Origin: Anaerococcus sp. Marseille-P3915
Lineage (GTDB): Bacteria > Bacillota > Clostridia > Tissierellales > Peptoniphilaceae
Assembly: GCF_900258475.1 (NCBI RefSeq)
Contig: NZ_LT984887.1
Location: 244,165-308,164 of the forward strand
DNA: 64,000 bases
Direction: 5' to 3'
The position numbers were made by a program, and so were the translations under genes. The stretch's first letter is position 1; each line of letters opens with the position of its first letter. The notes beneath the pieces were generated by a model. It saw only the letters and a list, made by a program, of their open reading frames with translations, was not told the origin of the DNA and searched no databases. Below, in pieces: positions 35,705-44,767 of the stretch.

Positions 35705-36719
35705 TATAAATGATAAAAATATAAGTCAAATTGAAGACTTATTCAAAGAAAAATCTTATCAAAAATTTAGGGCTAAACAGGTCTTTCACAATATCCATGT
35801 TAATAGGATAAATGATTTTGAGGGGATGACAGACCTTCCCCTAAAGATGAGAGAAGAGCTTAAGAAAGACTTTAAGATTGATAGTGTGAAGCTTTTAGAG
35901 ACTTTTAGCTCAAAGCTAGATTCTACAAAGAAATATCTTTTAGAATTAGATGATAAAAATATTATAGAAGCAGTTTATATGGATTATAAGGATAGGTCTA
36001 CAATTTGCATATCAAGCCAGGTTGGCTGCAGGATGGGGTGCACTTTCTGTGCATCTACCAAAAATGGCCTAGTAAGAAATATGACAGCATCTGAATTAAT
36101 AGAAGAGGTTTACCTCCTAGAAAGATTAAATGGACCTATTTCAAATATTGTAATAATGGGCATAGGCGAGCCTTTGGATAATTTTACAAATATAGAAAAG
36201 TTCATTGAAATTATCACAGACCCTAAGGGTAGAAATCTTTCTCATAGGTCAATAACCCTTTCAACTTCAGGACTTGTTCCACAAATTTACAAGCTAGCTG
36301 ATACAAAATTAGATGTAAACTTAGCTGTATCTCTTCACTATGCAGATGATAAAAAAAGAGCTAAGTTTATGCCAATAGCCAAAAAATATTCTATTGACCA
36401 GCTTATAAAGGCTACAGATTATTACTTTGATCAAACAGGCCGAAGGGTTTCCTTTGAATATGTTGTAATCGATAAGGTAAATAACCTAGATGAAGATGTA
36501 GAAAATTTACACGATCTCTTATTTGGCAAAAATGTACATATAAACCTAATTCCTCTAAACCCAATCGAGGAGTTTAAACATGATAAACCAAAGATGAGTG
36601 CTTTAGATGAATTTAAAAATAAACTAAGCAAAAGGGGCTTAAATGCCACTATAAGAAAATCCATGGGTCAAGATATAGACGCTTCCTGTGGCCAGCTTAG
36701 AAATAATTATGCGAGGTAA
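35697..36719 (+). CDS. rlmN: 23S rRNA (A2503-C2)/tRNA (A37-C2)-methyltransferase RlmN
   Basis: Radical SAM methyltransferase. The cluster motif CRMGCTFCAST (~107-117) and GxGEP (IMGIGEPLDNF, ~158) are present. LAVSLHY, INLIPLNPI and the C-terminal RKSMGQDIDASCGQL end with the methyl-carrier Cys. A dual-Cys architecture is therefore visible. Length 340 aa is normal. Followed 2 nt later by the PP2C phosphatase; same operon. Confidence 0.96.
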   Translation: MISINDKNISQIEDLFKEKSYQKFRAKQVFHNIHVNRINDFEGMTDLPLKMREELKKDFKIDSVKLLETFSSKLDSTKKYLLELDDKNIIEAVYMDYKDRSTICISSQVGCRMGCTFCASTKNGLVRNMTASELIEEVYLLERLNGPISNIVIMGIGEPLDNFTNIEKFIEIITDPKGRNLSHRSITLSTSGLVPQIYKLADTKLDVNLAVSLHYADDKKRAKFMPIAKKYSIDQLIKATDYYFDQTGRRVSFEYVVIDKVNNLDEDVENLHDLLFGKNVHINLIPLNPIEEFKHDKPKMSALDEFKNKLSKRGLNATIRKSMGQDIDASCGQLRNNYAR

Positions 36720-36721
36720 GA

Positions 36722-37447
36722 ATGAAATTTTCTTCAATTACAAATATTGGTAAAATAAGAAGCGAAAATGAAGATTCATTTTCAAATATTAGTTTAGATA
36801 ACGTTGACTTCTTCATAGTAGCTGATGGTATGGGAGGCCATAGCAAGGGAGAAATTGCAAGCAAAATGGCTGTAAATTTATTTATAGATTATGTTAAAAA
36901 AGCAGATTTAAATGCCTATGATTCTCTATTAAAGCTCCAAGAAGAAGCTATAATCTATGCAAACAAAGAGATTTTCTCACTATCTTCTCAAGAAGACTAT
37001 GACAGGATGGGAACAACAGTAGTCTGTCTTTGCATAGATCACAACAATAAAGTCTATCATTTGTCACATCTTGGTGACTCAAGAGCTTACATCTATAGAA
37101 ATAGCGAGCTTAGAAGGTTAACTCGTGATCACTCTCTTGTAAATGATTTACTAGATTCCGGCTCTTTAACAGAAGATGAAGCTGAAAATTTCATAAATAA
37201 GGCAGCCATAACCAAAGCGGTGGGAACAGAAGCAAAAGTATCGCCAGATAGTAGAAGTTTTGATATGGAAGATAAGGACCTTATTTTAATGGTAACAGAT
37301 GGCTTGACAAATGAGATTACAGATGAACAAATAGAAAATATAGTAAAAGATAAGACTGACCCTTATGAAATTTCGTCTCTTTTGATAGAAGAAGCTATAG
37401 AAAGTGGAGGAAGAGACAATATTACGGTTACAACTATTTTACTATAA
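36722..37447 (+). CDS. PP2C-type serine/threonine phosphatase
   Basis: Reverses phosphorylation by the PASTA kinase next to it; PrpC/Stp equivalent. The PPM motifs are visible: N-terminal GKIRSENEDSF, VADGMGGHSKGEIAS (two metal Asp/Gly set), GTTVVC, LGDSRAYIYR, VTDGLTNEI and GGRDNITV (C-terminal Asp). Length 241 aa is typical. It lies 9 nt before the kinase, the standard Firmicutes order. Confidence 0.95.
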   Translation: MKFSSITNIGKIRSENEDSFSNISLDNVDFFIVADGMGGHSKGEIASKMAVNLFIDYVKKADLNAYDSLLKLQEEAIIYANKEIFSLSSQEDYDRMGTTVVCLCIDHNNKVYHLSHLGDSRAYIYRNSELRRLTRDHSLVNDLLDSGSLTEDEAENFINKAAITKAVGTEAKVSPDSRSFDMEDKDLILMVTDGLTNEITDEQIENIVKDKTDPYEISSLLIEEAIESGGRDNITVTTILL

Positions 37448-37456
37448 GAGGGTAAT

Positions 37457-39397
37457 ATGGAAAATATAGTTTTAGATAGTAGATATGAAATTATAAAGGA
37501 AATCGGCGTGGGAGGCATGGCCAAGGTCTACAAGGCCAAGGATAGGCTTCTGGGTAGATTTGTGGCAATTAAAGTACTCAAAGACCAATACGCCGAAGAT
37601 GACGAATTTTTAAAGAAATTTAATAATGAGGCTCAGTCCGCAGCGAGACTTAGCCATATAAATATAGTTAATGTATATGATATTGGAAAAGACATGCTAA
37701 ATGGCAAGCTTATCCAATACATAGTAATGGAGTATGTAGAAGGAGAGACCCTAAAAGATCTAATAGATAGGGAAAAAATCCTATCCAATTATGATATTAT
37801 TGATTATTCTACACAAATAGCTCAGGCTTTAAAATCAGCCCACGCTTCAGGTATAATCCATAGAGATATCAAGCCACAAAATATACTTATAGATAAGTTT
37901 GGTCTAGCAAAGGTAACCGATTTTGGTATAGCTAGGGTATCGTCCAACGCAACCATAACATATACAAGCTCGATATTAGGTACAGTCCATTATATATCAC
38001 CAGAACAAGCAAAGGGTAAGATTGTAGATCAAAAGTCAGATTTATACTCTCTAGGGGCCGTAATGTATGAGATGGCAACAGGAAGGGTGCCTTTTGATGC
38101 AGACAACTCGGTTGGAATTGCAGTGATGCATATACAAGATAATCCAATTCCACCAAGAGAATTAAATCCTGACCTATCCCTACACTTGAATTATATAATA
38201 ATGAAACTACTTAAAAAGGATCCAACCGAGAGATTCCAAAATGCAAGTGAATTAATAGAAGCTTTAGATGATGAATCCTTAGTTAAAAATACAGAAGAGA
38301 TTGAAGATACAGCAAGAATCCCTATAGTAGTACCTAAAAATAAAAGGGAAGACGTAGACGACTACTACGAAGACGACAGGGAAGCTATCTATGTATCCAC
38401 TCCAGAAGAAAAGTCAAAGAAAGAATCCAAGAAAACATCAATAAAGATTTGGCCACTAGCTTTATTGGCCTTTATATTAGTAGGGGCTGTCTATTTCTTC
38501 TCAACAATGTTTAACCAAGATGAAATAGAAATACCTACAGTAGTAAACTTAACTCAAGAACAAGCAGTAAAACAACTTGAAAGTAGAGGCTTTAAGGCGA
38601 ATATTTCAAGAACTGCAGAAAGTGATGAGTATGAAAAGGGTAAGGTTATGAGTCAAGACCCTGAGGCATCCACTAAAGCTAAAAAAGGTAGTGTAGTTTA
38701 TCTTGTAATTTCTTCTGGAAGAGAAGTAGAAGTCCCTCAGCTAAAAAACATGAACCTAAGCCAGGCAGAAGATACCCTAAAGGAACTAGGATTAAAACTT
38801 GGAACAACATCTACAGATTATTCTAATACAGTTGAAAAAGACCTAGTAATTAGACAAGAGCCATCAGCAGGAGCAAGCGTTCAGTCTGGTTCTGAGATTA
38901 GCCTTGTTATATCTGTAGGTCCAGAAGACACAACAGAAATAGTAAAAGTGCCAAGTCTCTTAGGTATGGGCGAGCAGGATGCAATAGCAGCCGCAAAAAA
39001 CGCTGGCCTAAAAGTAAGAAATGTAGACTACAGAAATTCATCAAATACTCAAAGAGGCCTAGTAATGAATCAGTCGATTGGAGCAGGTACTGAAGTAAAA
39101 GAAGAATCAGCCATAGATTTAACAATAAGTTTAGGTGAAGAAGAAAAAGAAGCGACAAATCCTAATAGGGAAGTCCAGCTTAAATTAAATATTGGAAATG
39201 CTAAAGATAATTTCAATGTAAAAGTCTACCAGATTGATAGGAAAGGTAATAGATCAGAGCTTATTTATGATGATTACCATTCTTCAGTAGAATTAAATGA
39301 AAATGGTGTTTTAGTTCTTAAAGTAATGTCACAAGCTTCTAGCAGGCTGGAAGTTTTAGTTGATGATGAATCTTATGGAGTATATACAGTTAATTAG
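37457..39397 (+). CDS. prkC: PASTA-domain serine/threonine protein kinase (PrkC/Stk1-like)
   Basis: Membrane kinase sensing cell-wall fragments and coordinating wall growth. The cytoplasmic kinase domain (~8-270) has GVGGMAKVYKA, the lysine in AIKVLK, HRDIKPQN (His135-Asp137) and DFGIAR. A juxtamembrane acidic stretch and one transmembrane helix (~332-353) follow. The outside part has three PASTA repeats (IPTVVNLTQ..., VPQLKNMNLS..., VPSLLGMGEQ...) and a C-terminal ~70-residue beta-like tail (RSELIYDDYHSSVELNENG). Length 646 aa is typical. Confidence 0.96.
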   Translation: MENIVLDSRYEIIKEIGVGGMAKVYKAKDRLLGRFVAIKVLKDQYAEDDEFLKKFNNEAQSAARLSHINIVNVYDIGKDMLNGKLIQYIVMEYVEGETLKDLIDREKILSNYDIIDYSTQIAQALKSAHASGIIHRDIKPQNILIDKFGLAKVTDFGIARVSSNATITYTSSILGTVHYISPEQAKGKIVDQKSDLYSLGAVMYEMATGRVPFDADNSVGIAVMHIQDNPIPPRELNPDLSLHLNYIIMKLLKKDPTERFQNASELIEALDDESLVKNTEEIEDTARIPIVVPKNKREDVDDYYEDDREAIYVSTPEEKSKKESKKTSIKIWPLALLAFILVGAVYFFSTMFNQDEIEIPTVVNLTQEQAVKQLESRGFKANISRTAESDEYEKGKVMSQDPEASTKAKKGSVVYLVISSGREVEVPQLKNMNLSQAEDTLKELGLKLGTTSTDYSNTVEKDLVIRQEPSAGASVQSGSEISLVISVGPEDTTEIVKVPSLLGMGEQDAIAAAKNAGLKVRNVDYRNSSNTQRGLVMNQSIGAGTEVKEESAIDLTISLGEEEKEATNPNREVQLKLNIGNAKDNFNVKVYQIDRKGNRSELIYDDYHSSVELNENGVLVLKVMSQASSRLEVLVDDESYGVYTVN

Positions 39398-40267
39398 ATG
39401 ATTGGTAAAATAATTAAAAGTCAAAAAGAATTATATTATGTAGACACTGAAGAGAGCTTATTAATGGCCAAGGCCCGTGGTAACTTTAGGGTCAAGGATA
39501 AAAAGCCACTGGTAGGTGATAATGTCGAAGTGGATGTTCTTGAAGATGATAAGGCCTATATCACAAAGCTTCTACCTAGAAGAAATGAGATAAAAAGACC
39601 AAATATTGCAAATGTAGACCAGCTACTGGTTTTTATAACCATAGACCACCCACCACTTAATCTCTACAACCTTGATAAATATCTTGCTATGTGTGAGTAT
39701 TTAAATATCGACGTAGTAATAATTCTAACAAAAATAGACCTAGTAAGCCAGGAAAAAATCAAAAAAATAGCAGATATTTACATGGATTTATCATACAAGC
39801 TAATAAAGATTGATAATTACAAGGACTTCCCAAAAGATGAAATTCTTGAAGTCCTTAAGGGAAAGACCTCAGCAGTATCCGGAGCAAGTGGTGTTGGAAA
39901 ATCAACCTTCTTATCAAATATTTTGGATAGGGAAATAGAAATAGGCGAGATAAGCCAAAAGTCTAGAAGGGGAAAAAATACAACAAGACACACAGAAATT
40001 TTTAAGATTTCTAAAGATACTTTTATCTTTGATACGCCAGGTTTTGATAGCTTTGAATTTGATTTTCTAGAAGATGAGAATGACCTTAAAAATACCTTCG
40101 TAGAGCTAAGGAATAGAGATTGTAAATTCAAGGATTGTAATCATATCAATGAGCCATCATGCAGGGTCAAAGAAGACTTAGAAGCTGGCAAAATCGCCCA
40201 ATCAAGATACAAAAATTACCTACAACTTTTTGAAGAATTAAAACAAAGGAGACTTAACAAATGGTAA
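39398..40267 (+). CDS. rsgA: Ribosome small-subunit-dependent GTPase A
   Basis: Circularly permuted GTPase of late 30S assembly. An OB-fold N-terminus (~1-70) precedes the permuted G motifs, LTKID (G4), SGASGVGKSTF (G1), TTRHTEIF and DTPGF (G3). A zinc finger follows at the end: RDCKFKDCNHINEPSC (Cys-x-Cys-x-His-x-Cys pattern). Length 289 aa is normal. ATG 39398 directly follows the kinase stop. The 3' end overlaps rpe by 7 nt. Confidence 0.96.
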   Translation: MIGKIIKSQKELYYVDTEESLLMAKARGNFRVKDKKPLVGDNVEVDVLEDDKAYITKLLPRRNEIKRPNIANVDQLLVFITIDHPPLNLYNLDKYLAMCEYLNIDVVIILTKIDLVSQEKIKKIADIYMDLSYKLIKIDNYKDFPKDEILEVLKGKTSAVSGASGVGKSTFLSNILDREIEIGEISQKSRRGKNTTRHTEIFKISKDTFIFDTPGFDSFEFDFLEDENDLKNTFVELRNRDCKFKDCNHINEPSCRVKEDLEAGKIAQSRYKNYLQLFEELKQRRLNKW

Positions 40268-40917
40268 AACTAGCACCATCAATACTTTCATGTAACTTTG
40301 CTAATTTACAGGATGACCTTGACCAGACAAGGGGTACAGGACTTGAGATAATCCACATAGATGTTATGGATGGGATATTTGTTCCAAATATTTCCTTTGG
40401 TTTTAAGGTAATATCTGATATAAGAGATAAAAATGATTATTTTTTTGATACCCATCTTATGATAGAAGATCCAATTAGGTATATAGATGATTTTAAAAAG
40501 GCAGGATGCGATAGGCTTACAGTTCATTATGAGGCCTGTAAAGATTTAAAAAAGACCCTGCTTGCTATAAAAGAAGCTGGGATGGAAGTAGGGCTTACAC
40601 CAAAGCCAGCTACAGATCCTAAAAAGCTCTTAGAGTATTTTGACTATATAGACCTAGTGCTCGTAATGAGTGTAAATCCAGGCTTTGGAGGTCAGAAATT
40701 TATGGAGCAAAGCATCGATACTGTCAAATTGTTTAGAAATTACATCGATCAAAATAAGAAGGATATTAAGATTCAAATCGATGGGGGAATTAAGACTGAT
40801 AATGTCGAAAATGTCTTAGAACTCGGCCTTGATGAGATAGTTGTAGGCTCTGATATATTTGCTAAAGATATAAAAAAACAAATAGAAAAATATCACGAAA
40901 TATTTAATAAATATTAA
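40261..40917 (+). CDS. rpe: Ribulose-phosphate 3-epimerase
   Basis: Interconverts ribulose-5-P and xylulose-5-P in the pentose phosphate pathway. The TIM-barrel motifs are SILSCNFANL, IHIDVMDGIFVPNISFG (metal His/Asp), HLMIEDP, VMSVNPGFGGQKF and IQIDGGIK, with GSDIFA near the end. Length 218 aa is normal. It ends the def-to-rpe operon, before a strong terminator. Confidence 0.97.
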   Translation: MVKLAPSILSCNFANLQDDLDQTRGTGLEIIHIDVMDGIFVPNISFGFKVISDIRDKNDYFFDTHLMIEDPIRYIDDFKKAGCDRLTVHYEACKDLKKTLLAIKEAGMEVGLTPKPATDPKKLLEYFDYIDLVLVMSVNPGFGGQKFMEQSIDTVKLFRNYIDQNKKDIKIQIDGGIKTDNVENVLELGLDEIVVGSDIFAKDIKKQIEKYHEIFNKY

Positions 40918-40923
40918 AAGAGA

Positions 40924-40962
40924 GGGTCACTTGCTAAAAATTGCAAGTGACCCTTTCTTTTT
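40924..40962 (+). terminator. Terminator of the def-rpe operon
   Basis: An 11-bp perfect stem (GGGTCACTTGC 40924-40934; GCAAGTGACCC 40943-40953) with an 8-nt loop, then TTTCTTTTT. Confidence 0.93.
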
Positions 40963-40964
40963 AC

Positions 40965-40990
40965 TAAAAAAAACTGACCCTAGGGCCAGT
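40965..40990 (-). terminator. Terminator of rpmB (minus strand)
   Basis: On the minus strand, ACTGGCCC/GGGTCAGT (40973-40990) forms a hairpin with one G-U pair and a CUAG loop, followed by eight T. It faces the + strand terminator 20 nt away. Confidence 0.8.
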
Positions 40991-41024
40991 AAATTTTTTA
41001 ATTTAGTACTAAATTAAAAAAAGC

Positions 41025-41213
41025 TTAAGCTTTTTCTACTTTTCCACTTTTAACACATTTTGTACATACGTTAATAGTCTTTGGAGTGCCGTCTACAACA
41101 GCTTTTACTTTGTGCACGTTTGCTTTAAAAGTTCTGTTTATTTGTCTATGTGAGAAAGTAACAGATTTACCTGCTTTTGTACCTTTGCCACATATATCGC
41201 ATGTTTTTGCCAT
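41025..41213 (-). CDS. rpmB: 50S ribosomal protein L28
   Basis: A 62-aa ribosomal protein with MAKTCDICGKG, SHRQINRTFKANVHKV and NVCTKCVKSGKV: the CxxC...CxxC zinc form of L28. It has AGGAGGAGGTG upstream and its own promoter; it is a single-gene unit pointing leftward between two rightward operons. Confidence 0.97.
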   Translation of the reverse strand: MAKTCDICGKGTKAGKSVTFSHRQINRTFKANVHKVKAVVDGTPKTINVCTKCVKSGKVEKA

Positions 41214-41243
41214 AATTACACCTCCTCCTTATTCATCTTTATT

Positions 41244-41272
41244 ATTCTACCAAAGTTTAAGTAAAATTACAA
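41244..41272 (-). promoter_or_regulatory. Promoter of rpmB (minus strand)
   Basis: Reading the minus strand: TTGTAA (41272-41267), a 17-nt spacer, TAGAAT (41249-41244), about 30 nt before the ATG. Confidence 0.65.
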
Positions 41273-41362
41273 ATTTTTTCTTTATTTTTAATAGGGAGAT
41301 TAAGCCTATAAAGAGTATAGTGATTAATGGAAAGATCAAAATAAGAATTTAAGGGGGATTAA

Positions 41363-42265
41363 ATGGATTATAAATCTCTTTATGAAAATAAAAACTTAGG
41401 CCAAATTCTATTTGGCGAAGAATTAAAAAATTACACAAATTTTGGCATAGGAGGACTGGCAGATGCTCTAGCCTTACCAGGCACAGTTGACGAGCTTGAA
41501 GCCCTTCTAAAATTTAACTATGAAAATAAAATAGAAACTAGTGTTATAGGCAAGGGAACAAATCTTTTAGTGTCTGATAAGGGTATTAGGGGTTGTGTTA
41601 TAGTCCTTGCGGATAATTTTGACGATGTTAAGATAGAAGATGATTGTCTAACAGCCTTATCAGGAACAGCTCTTATTAAAGCAAGCAGGGCAGCAATAGA
41701 AATAGGCCTTGCTGGTATGGAAGAGATTTCAGGTATACCTGGTTCTGTTGGAGGGGCCATCGCTATGAATGCTGGAGCCTATGGTGGTGAAATCAAGGAT
41801 ATAGTTGTAGAAGTAAAGGCCTTTGATTATGAGGGAAATCTTCACACCTTTAACAATGATGATATGCATTTTTCCTATAGGCACTCTAGAGTTTTTGAAG
41901 ATAATTTGATAGTTGTCAGTGCTAAATTTAAATTAAAACCGGATGACAAAAGACTTGTTATAGATAGGTTTAAAGACTACAGAGATAGACGAACAAGCAA
42001 ACAACCTCTTGATAAAAAATCTGCAGGGTCAACCTTTAAAAGACCTGAAGGATCCTATGCATCAAAGCTAATTGATGAATGTGGCCTAAGAGGTTTTAGA
42101 GAGGGAGATTGCCAAGTTAGTGAGAAACACTGTGGCTTTATTATAAATACAGGAGATGCTACTTGCAATGAAATGCTTGCTTTTATTAATCATGTGGCAG
42201 CAATTGTTAAGGAGAAAACAGGCTTTACACTGGAGCGAGAGGTAAAATTAGTCGGAGAATTATAG
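41363..42265 (+). CDS. murB: UDP-N-acetylenolpyruvoylglucosamine reductase
   Basis: FAD enzyme that makes UDP-MurNAc for peptidoglycan. FAD-binding VIGKGTNLLVSDKGIRG (~60-77), GMEEISGIPGSVGGAIAMNAGAYGGEI (~118-144), YRHSRVF and the C-terminal SAGSTFKRPEGSYASKLIDECGLRG with the catalytic Ser are seen. Length 300 aa, type IIa-like. The RBS is AAGGGGG. Its stop lies directly before the rapZ ATG; the whole unit murB-rapZ-phosphatase-whiA is contiguous. Confidence 0.97.
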   Translation: MDYKSLYENKNLGQILFGEELKNYTNFGIGGLADALALPGTVDELEALLKFNYENKIETSVIGKGTNLLVSDKGIRGCVIVLADNFDDVKIEDDCLTALSGTALIKASRAAIEIGLAGMEEISGIPGSVGGAIAMNAGAYGGEIKDIVVEVKAFDYEGNLHTFNNDDMHFSYRHSRVFEDNLIVVSAKFKLKPDDKRLVIDRFKDYRDRRTSKQPLDKKSAGSTFKRPEGSYASKLIDECGLRGFREGDCQVSEKHCGFIINTGDATCNEMLAFINHVAAIVKEKTGFTLEREVKLVGEL

Positions 42266-43114
42266 ATGAAATTAAAGATAATTACTGGTTTATCAGGTTC
42301 AGGTAAGACAACAGCCTTAAGGGCTTATGAAGATATGGGCTATTATGCCATGGACAATACTCCATCATATTTAGTTCAGAAATTTATAGAATTAAATAAT
42401 AATCAAGAAAAGCCAATAGAAAAAATGGCGGTTGTAATTGATTTTAGGTCATTTTCTATAGACAATAATATCTATGAATCAATCAAAGATCTAAAAAATG
42501 CCAATGAAGATACAGAAATTATCTTTATTTATTGCAATGATGAAATCATTCAAAAAAGATACAACGAATTAAGAAGACCCCACCCACTAGGAGAATTTGG
42601 TAGTGTAACAGACGGTCTAGAAAAGGAGAAAGCTCTCCTAAAACCTATAAGGGAGATATCCGATACTATAATAGACACTACTAACTACAAGATAGCAGAG
42701 CTTAGGTCTGTTATAGAAAATTCTTTAGATAAGAAGTCAAAAATGATAGTAAATCTTATATCATTTGGTTTTAAATATGGGATTAGCTCTGATTTTGACT
42801 TTGTATTTGATGTAAGATTTGTCCCCAATCCTTTTTATATAGATGAGCTTAAGCCATTAAATGGTACTAGTGAGCTATTAGCGGCTTATCTCGATCAATT
42901 TCATATTATCAAGGATTTTGAGGAAAAGGCCTATGATATGCTTATATCGCTCCTGCCTGAATTTCAAAAGCAGGGCAAAAATATACTAACCATAGGATTT
43001 GGGTGTACAGGTGGTAAGCATAGGTCTGTCTATATGGTAGAGAAAATGTATGAGAGAATGAAAGATGATGATTATATATTAATTAAGAGACACAGAGAAA
43101 AGGATAAGTGGTAA
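42266..43114 (+). CDS. rapZ: RNase adapter protein RapZ family (YvcJ)
   Basis: Nucleotide-binding protein with Walker A GLSGSGKTT (~8-16), followed by AYEDMGYYAMDNTPSYLV. The C-terminal domain has VRFVPNPFY, LNGTSELLAAYL and IGFGCTGGKHRSVYMVEKM, which are family hallmarks. In Bacillus YvcJ is linked to competence and GTP hydrolysis, in E. coli RapZ to glmZ decay; the role here is not visible. Length 282 aa is normal. It usually sits before yvcK and whiA; yvcK is absent here. Confidence 0.95.
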   Translation: MKLKIITGLSGSGKTTALRAYEDMGYYAMDNTPSYLVQKFIELNNNQEKPIEKMAVVIDFRSFSIDNNIYESIKDLKNANEDTEIIFIYCNDEIIQKRYNELRRPHPLGEFGSVTDGLEKEKALLKPIREISDTIIDTTNYKIAELRSVIENSLDKKSKMIVNLISFGFKYGISSDFDFVFDVRFVPNPFYIDELKPLNGTSELLAAYLDQFHIIKDFEEKAYDMLISLLPEFQKQGKNILTIGFGCTGGKHRSVYMVEKMYERMKDDDYILIKRHREKDKW

Positions 43115-43115
43115 G

Positions 43116-43832
43116 ATGAGATATTTAAAAAGATTAGACCTAGAAAATATAAAAAATGCGAGAGATATGGGAGGGGTAGCAACCCTAGATAAGAAAGCTA
43201 CAGCCTGGCATAAGATTATAAGATCTGCAAGTCTAGATGATGTAAAAGAAGTTGATATAAAGGACCTAAAAGACTTAAATATAACAACCATCATTGATTT
43301 AAGAAGAGAAAATGAATTAAAACTTGAGACAGAAAGTCATAAGCTAATAAAAGATAATTTTGATTTTCATCATATATCATTAGCCCCAGATAAGGAATTT
43401 AGACAAGAAGAAATAGATAAAATTATCTCAGGCAAGATGACCGTAGGCCAGTCTTATAGAAATCTTATAGATCATTTTGTTGCTGTCAAAGAAATTATGG
43501 AGGTAATAGCAAATGCAGAAGGCTCTGTACTTTACCATTGCCAGGAGGGAAAGGATAGGACAGGAATTATTTCAATGATTATTCTAGGCCTTGCCAATGC
43601 CTACAGGGGAGATATCATAGCAGACTATGAGGTATCTTCAGCTCATCTTGGCTATATCGAAAGATATGGAGAAGACGAACCATACTCAGTATTCAGGATT
43701 ACAGACCCATATTATATGAAAGAAGCCTATGACTATGTTGTTAGAAAATATGGTACATTTGAGGATTATCTAGCTTATGCCAAGGTTGATGCTAAGGTAA
43801 TTCAAGCAATAAAGGATAAGATAGTAGAATAA
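43116..43832 (+). CDS. Tyrosine-protein phosphatase (Y_phosphatase3/PtpB-like)
   Basis: A 238-aa protein: N-terminal ENIKNARDMGGV with RSASLDDV is the typical start of this family, which includes secreted/intracellular PtpB-like enzymes. The catalytic loop is HCQEGKDRTG (Cys-x5-Arg, ~145-154). No signal peptide is seen, so it is cytoplasmic. It lies between rapZ and whiA, where yvcK stands in most Firmicutes, with 1-nt spacing on each side, so it is cotranscribed. Substrate unknown: phosphotyrosine or phosphoinositide are both known in the family. Confidence 0.88.
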   Translation: MRYLKRLDLENIKNARDMGGVATLDKKATAWHKIIRSASLDDVKEVDIKDLKDLNITTIIDLRRENELKLETESHKLIKDNFDFHHISLAPDKEFRQEEIDKIISGKMTVGQSYRNLIDHFVAVKEIMEVIANAEGSVLYHCQEGKDRTGIISMIILGLANAYRGDIIADYEVSSAHLGYIERYGEDEPYSVFRITDPYYMKEAYDYVVRKYGTFEDYLAYAKVDAKVIQAIKDKIVE

Positions 43833-43833
43833 G

Positions 43834-44736
43834 ATGAGCTTTTCCCAAAGATGCAAAAAAGAAGTCCTCAAAAAAGATGCTCTTGATCTAAAGGGTGAGC
43901 TTATAAGTCTGATACACTTTATAGGTTCAATAAGGATTTCTGAAGGAAAGCTAAATGTGATTTTTAAAACAGATTCAAATGGAGAGGCTAGATATATTTA
44001 TAAGCTAGTAGCTGACCTTTATGGATATTCGCCAACTTTTGAAATCCAAGATAACCCTGACAAGAAAAATAAGAGGGACTATGTAATAATTGTTGAAGAC
44101 AGTGATGTTTCCGATAAATTAGTAGGCCTAATGGCAGAAGGGTTTATAGAAAATTATGAAGATATAGAAGATGTAAGGCTCGATGAGATAAAAAGCTTTC
44201 TAAAAATTGCCTTTATATTTAGGGGATCTGTAAACGACCCACAAAGAGGTTATAATCTTGAGATAGTTTCAAAGGATGAAAATGAAGCAAGTCTTTTAAA
44301 GGAATCCATGGATACCTTTAGTCTCAATTCAAAATTATCAACAAGAAATGACTATTATATAGTCTACCTAAAAGATTCTGACAAGATTTCTGATTTTCTT
44401 GCCATAATTGGTGCTACAAAATCCTTATTTGAGCTTGAAAATGTAAGGGCTATTAAGTCGCTTAGAAATGATATTAATAGAGTAAATAATTTTGATAATG
44501 CCAATATCGATAGGACTGTAAAGGCTGCGGCTAACCAGCTTACAGCTATAAACAAGGTAAAGGAAGCAGGAGTCTTTGAAGACTTAGATGACCTAAGCAA
44601 AAATCTTGCCAATTTAAGGCTAGAGAATCCATACCTATCATTAGAAGAGCTTGGGGAGATGATAAATCCGCCCCTATCCAAGGCCAAGGTCAATTATAGA
44701 CTTCAAAAATTTATCAAAATAGCAAAGGATTTGTAA
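43834..44736 (+). CDS. whiA: WhiA, sporulation/cell-division regulator-type protein
   Basis: A protein of the WhiA family: degenerate LAGLIDADG homing-endonuclease fold in the N-terminal two thirds (~90-210), here with IAFIFRGSVNDPQRGYNLEIVS, then a C-terminal helix-turn-helix (~220-300) with NPYLSLEELGEMINPPLSKAKVNYRLQKF. Length 300 aa is normal. In Bacillus it binds DNA and affects division and chromosome segregation. Last gene before a strong terminator that overlaps the stop codon. Confidence 0.95.
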   Translation: MSFSQRCKKEVLKKDALDLKGELISLIHFIGSIRISEGKLNVIFKTDSNGEARYIYKLVADLYGYSPTFEIQDNPDKKNKRDYVIIVEDSDVSDKLVGLMAEGFIENYEDIEDVRLDEIKSFLKIAFIFRGSVNDPQRGYNLEIVSKDENEASLLKESMDTFSLNSKLSTRNDYYIVYLKDSDKISDFLAIIGATKSLFELENVRAIKSLRNDINRVNNFDNANIDRTVKAAANQLTAINKVKEAGVFEDLDDLSKNLANLRLENPYLSLEELGEMINPPLSKAKVNYRLQKFIKIAKDL

Positions 44737-44756
44737 ATATTTACAAATCTTTTTTT
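44728..44756 (+). terminator. Strong terminator overlapping the whiA stop, just before dnaE
   Basis: GATTTGTAAAT and ATTTACAAATC (44728-44749) are a 22-bp perfect palindrome, which folds with a small loop, followed by seven T. It ends 11 nt before the dnaE ATG. Confidence 0.85.
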
Positions 44757-44767
44757 GAAAGGAAATT

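Noticed and set aside
41086..41352. 88-codon open frame antisense to rpmB
   Set aside because: It is the mirror of the L28 gene and its promoter; cysteine/proline-rich shadow without a ribosome-binding site.
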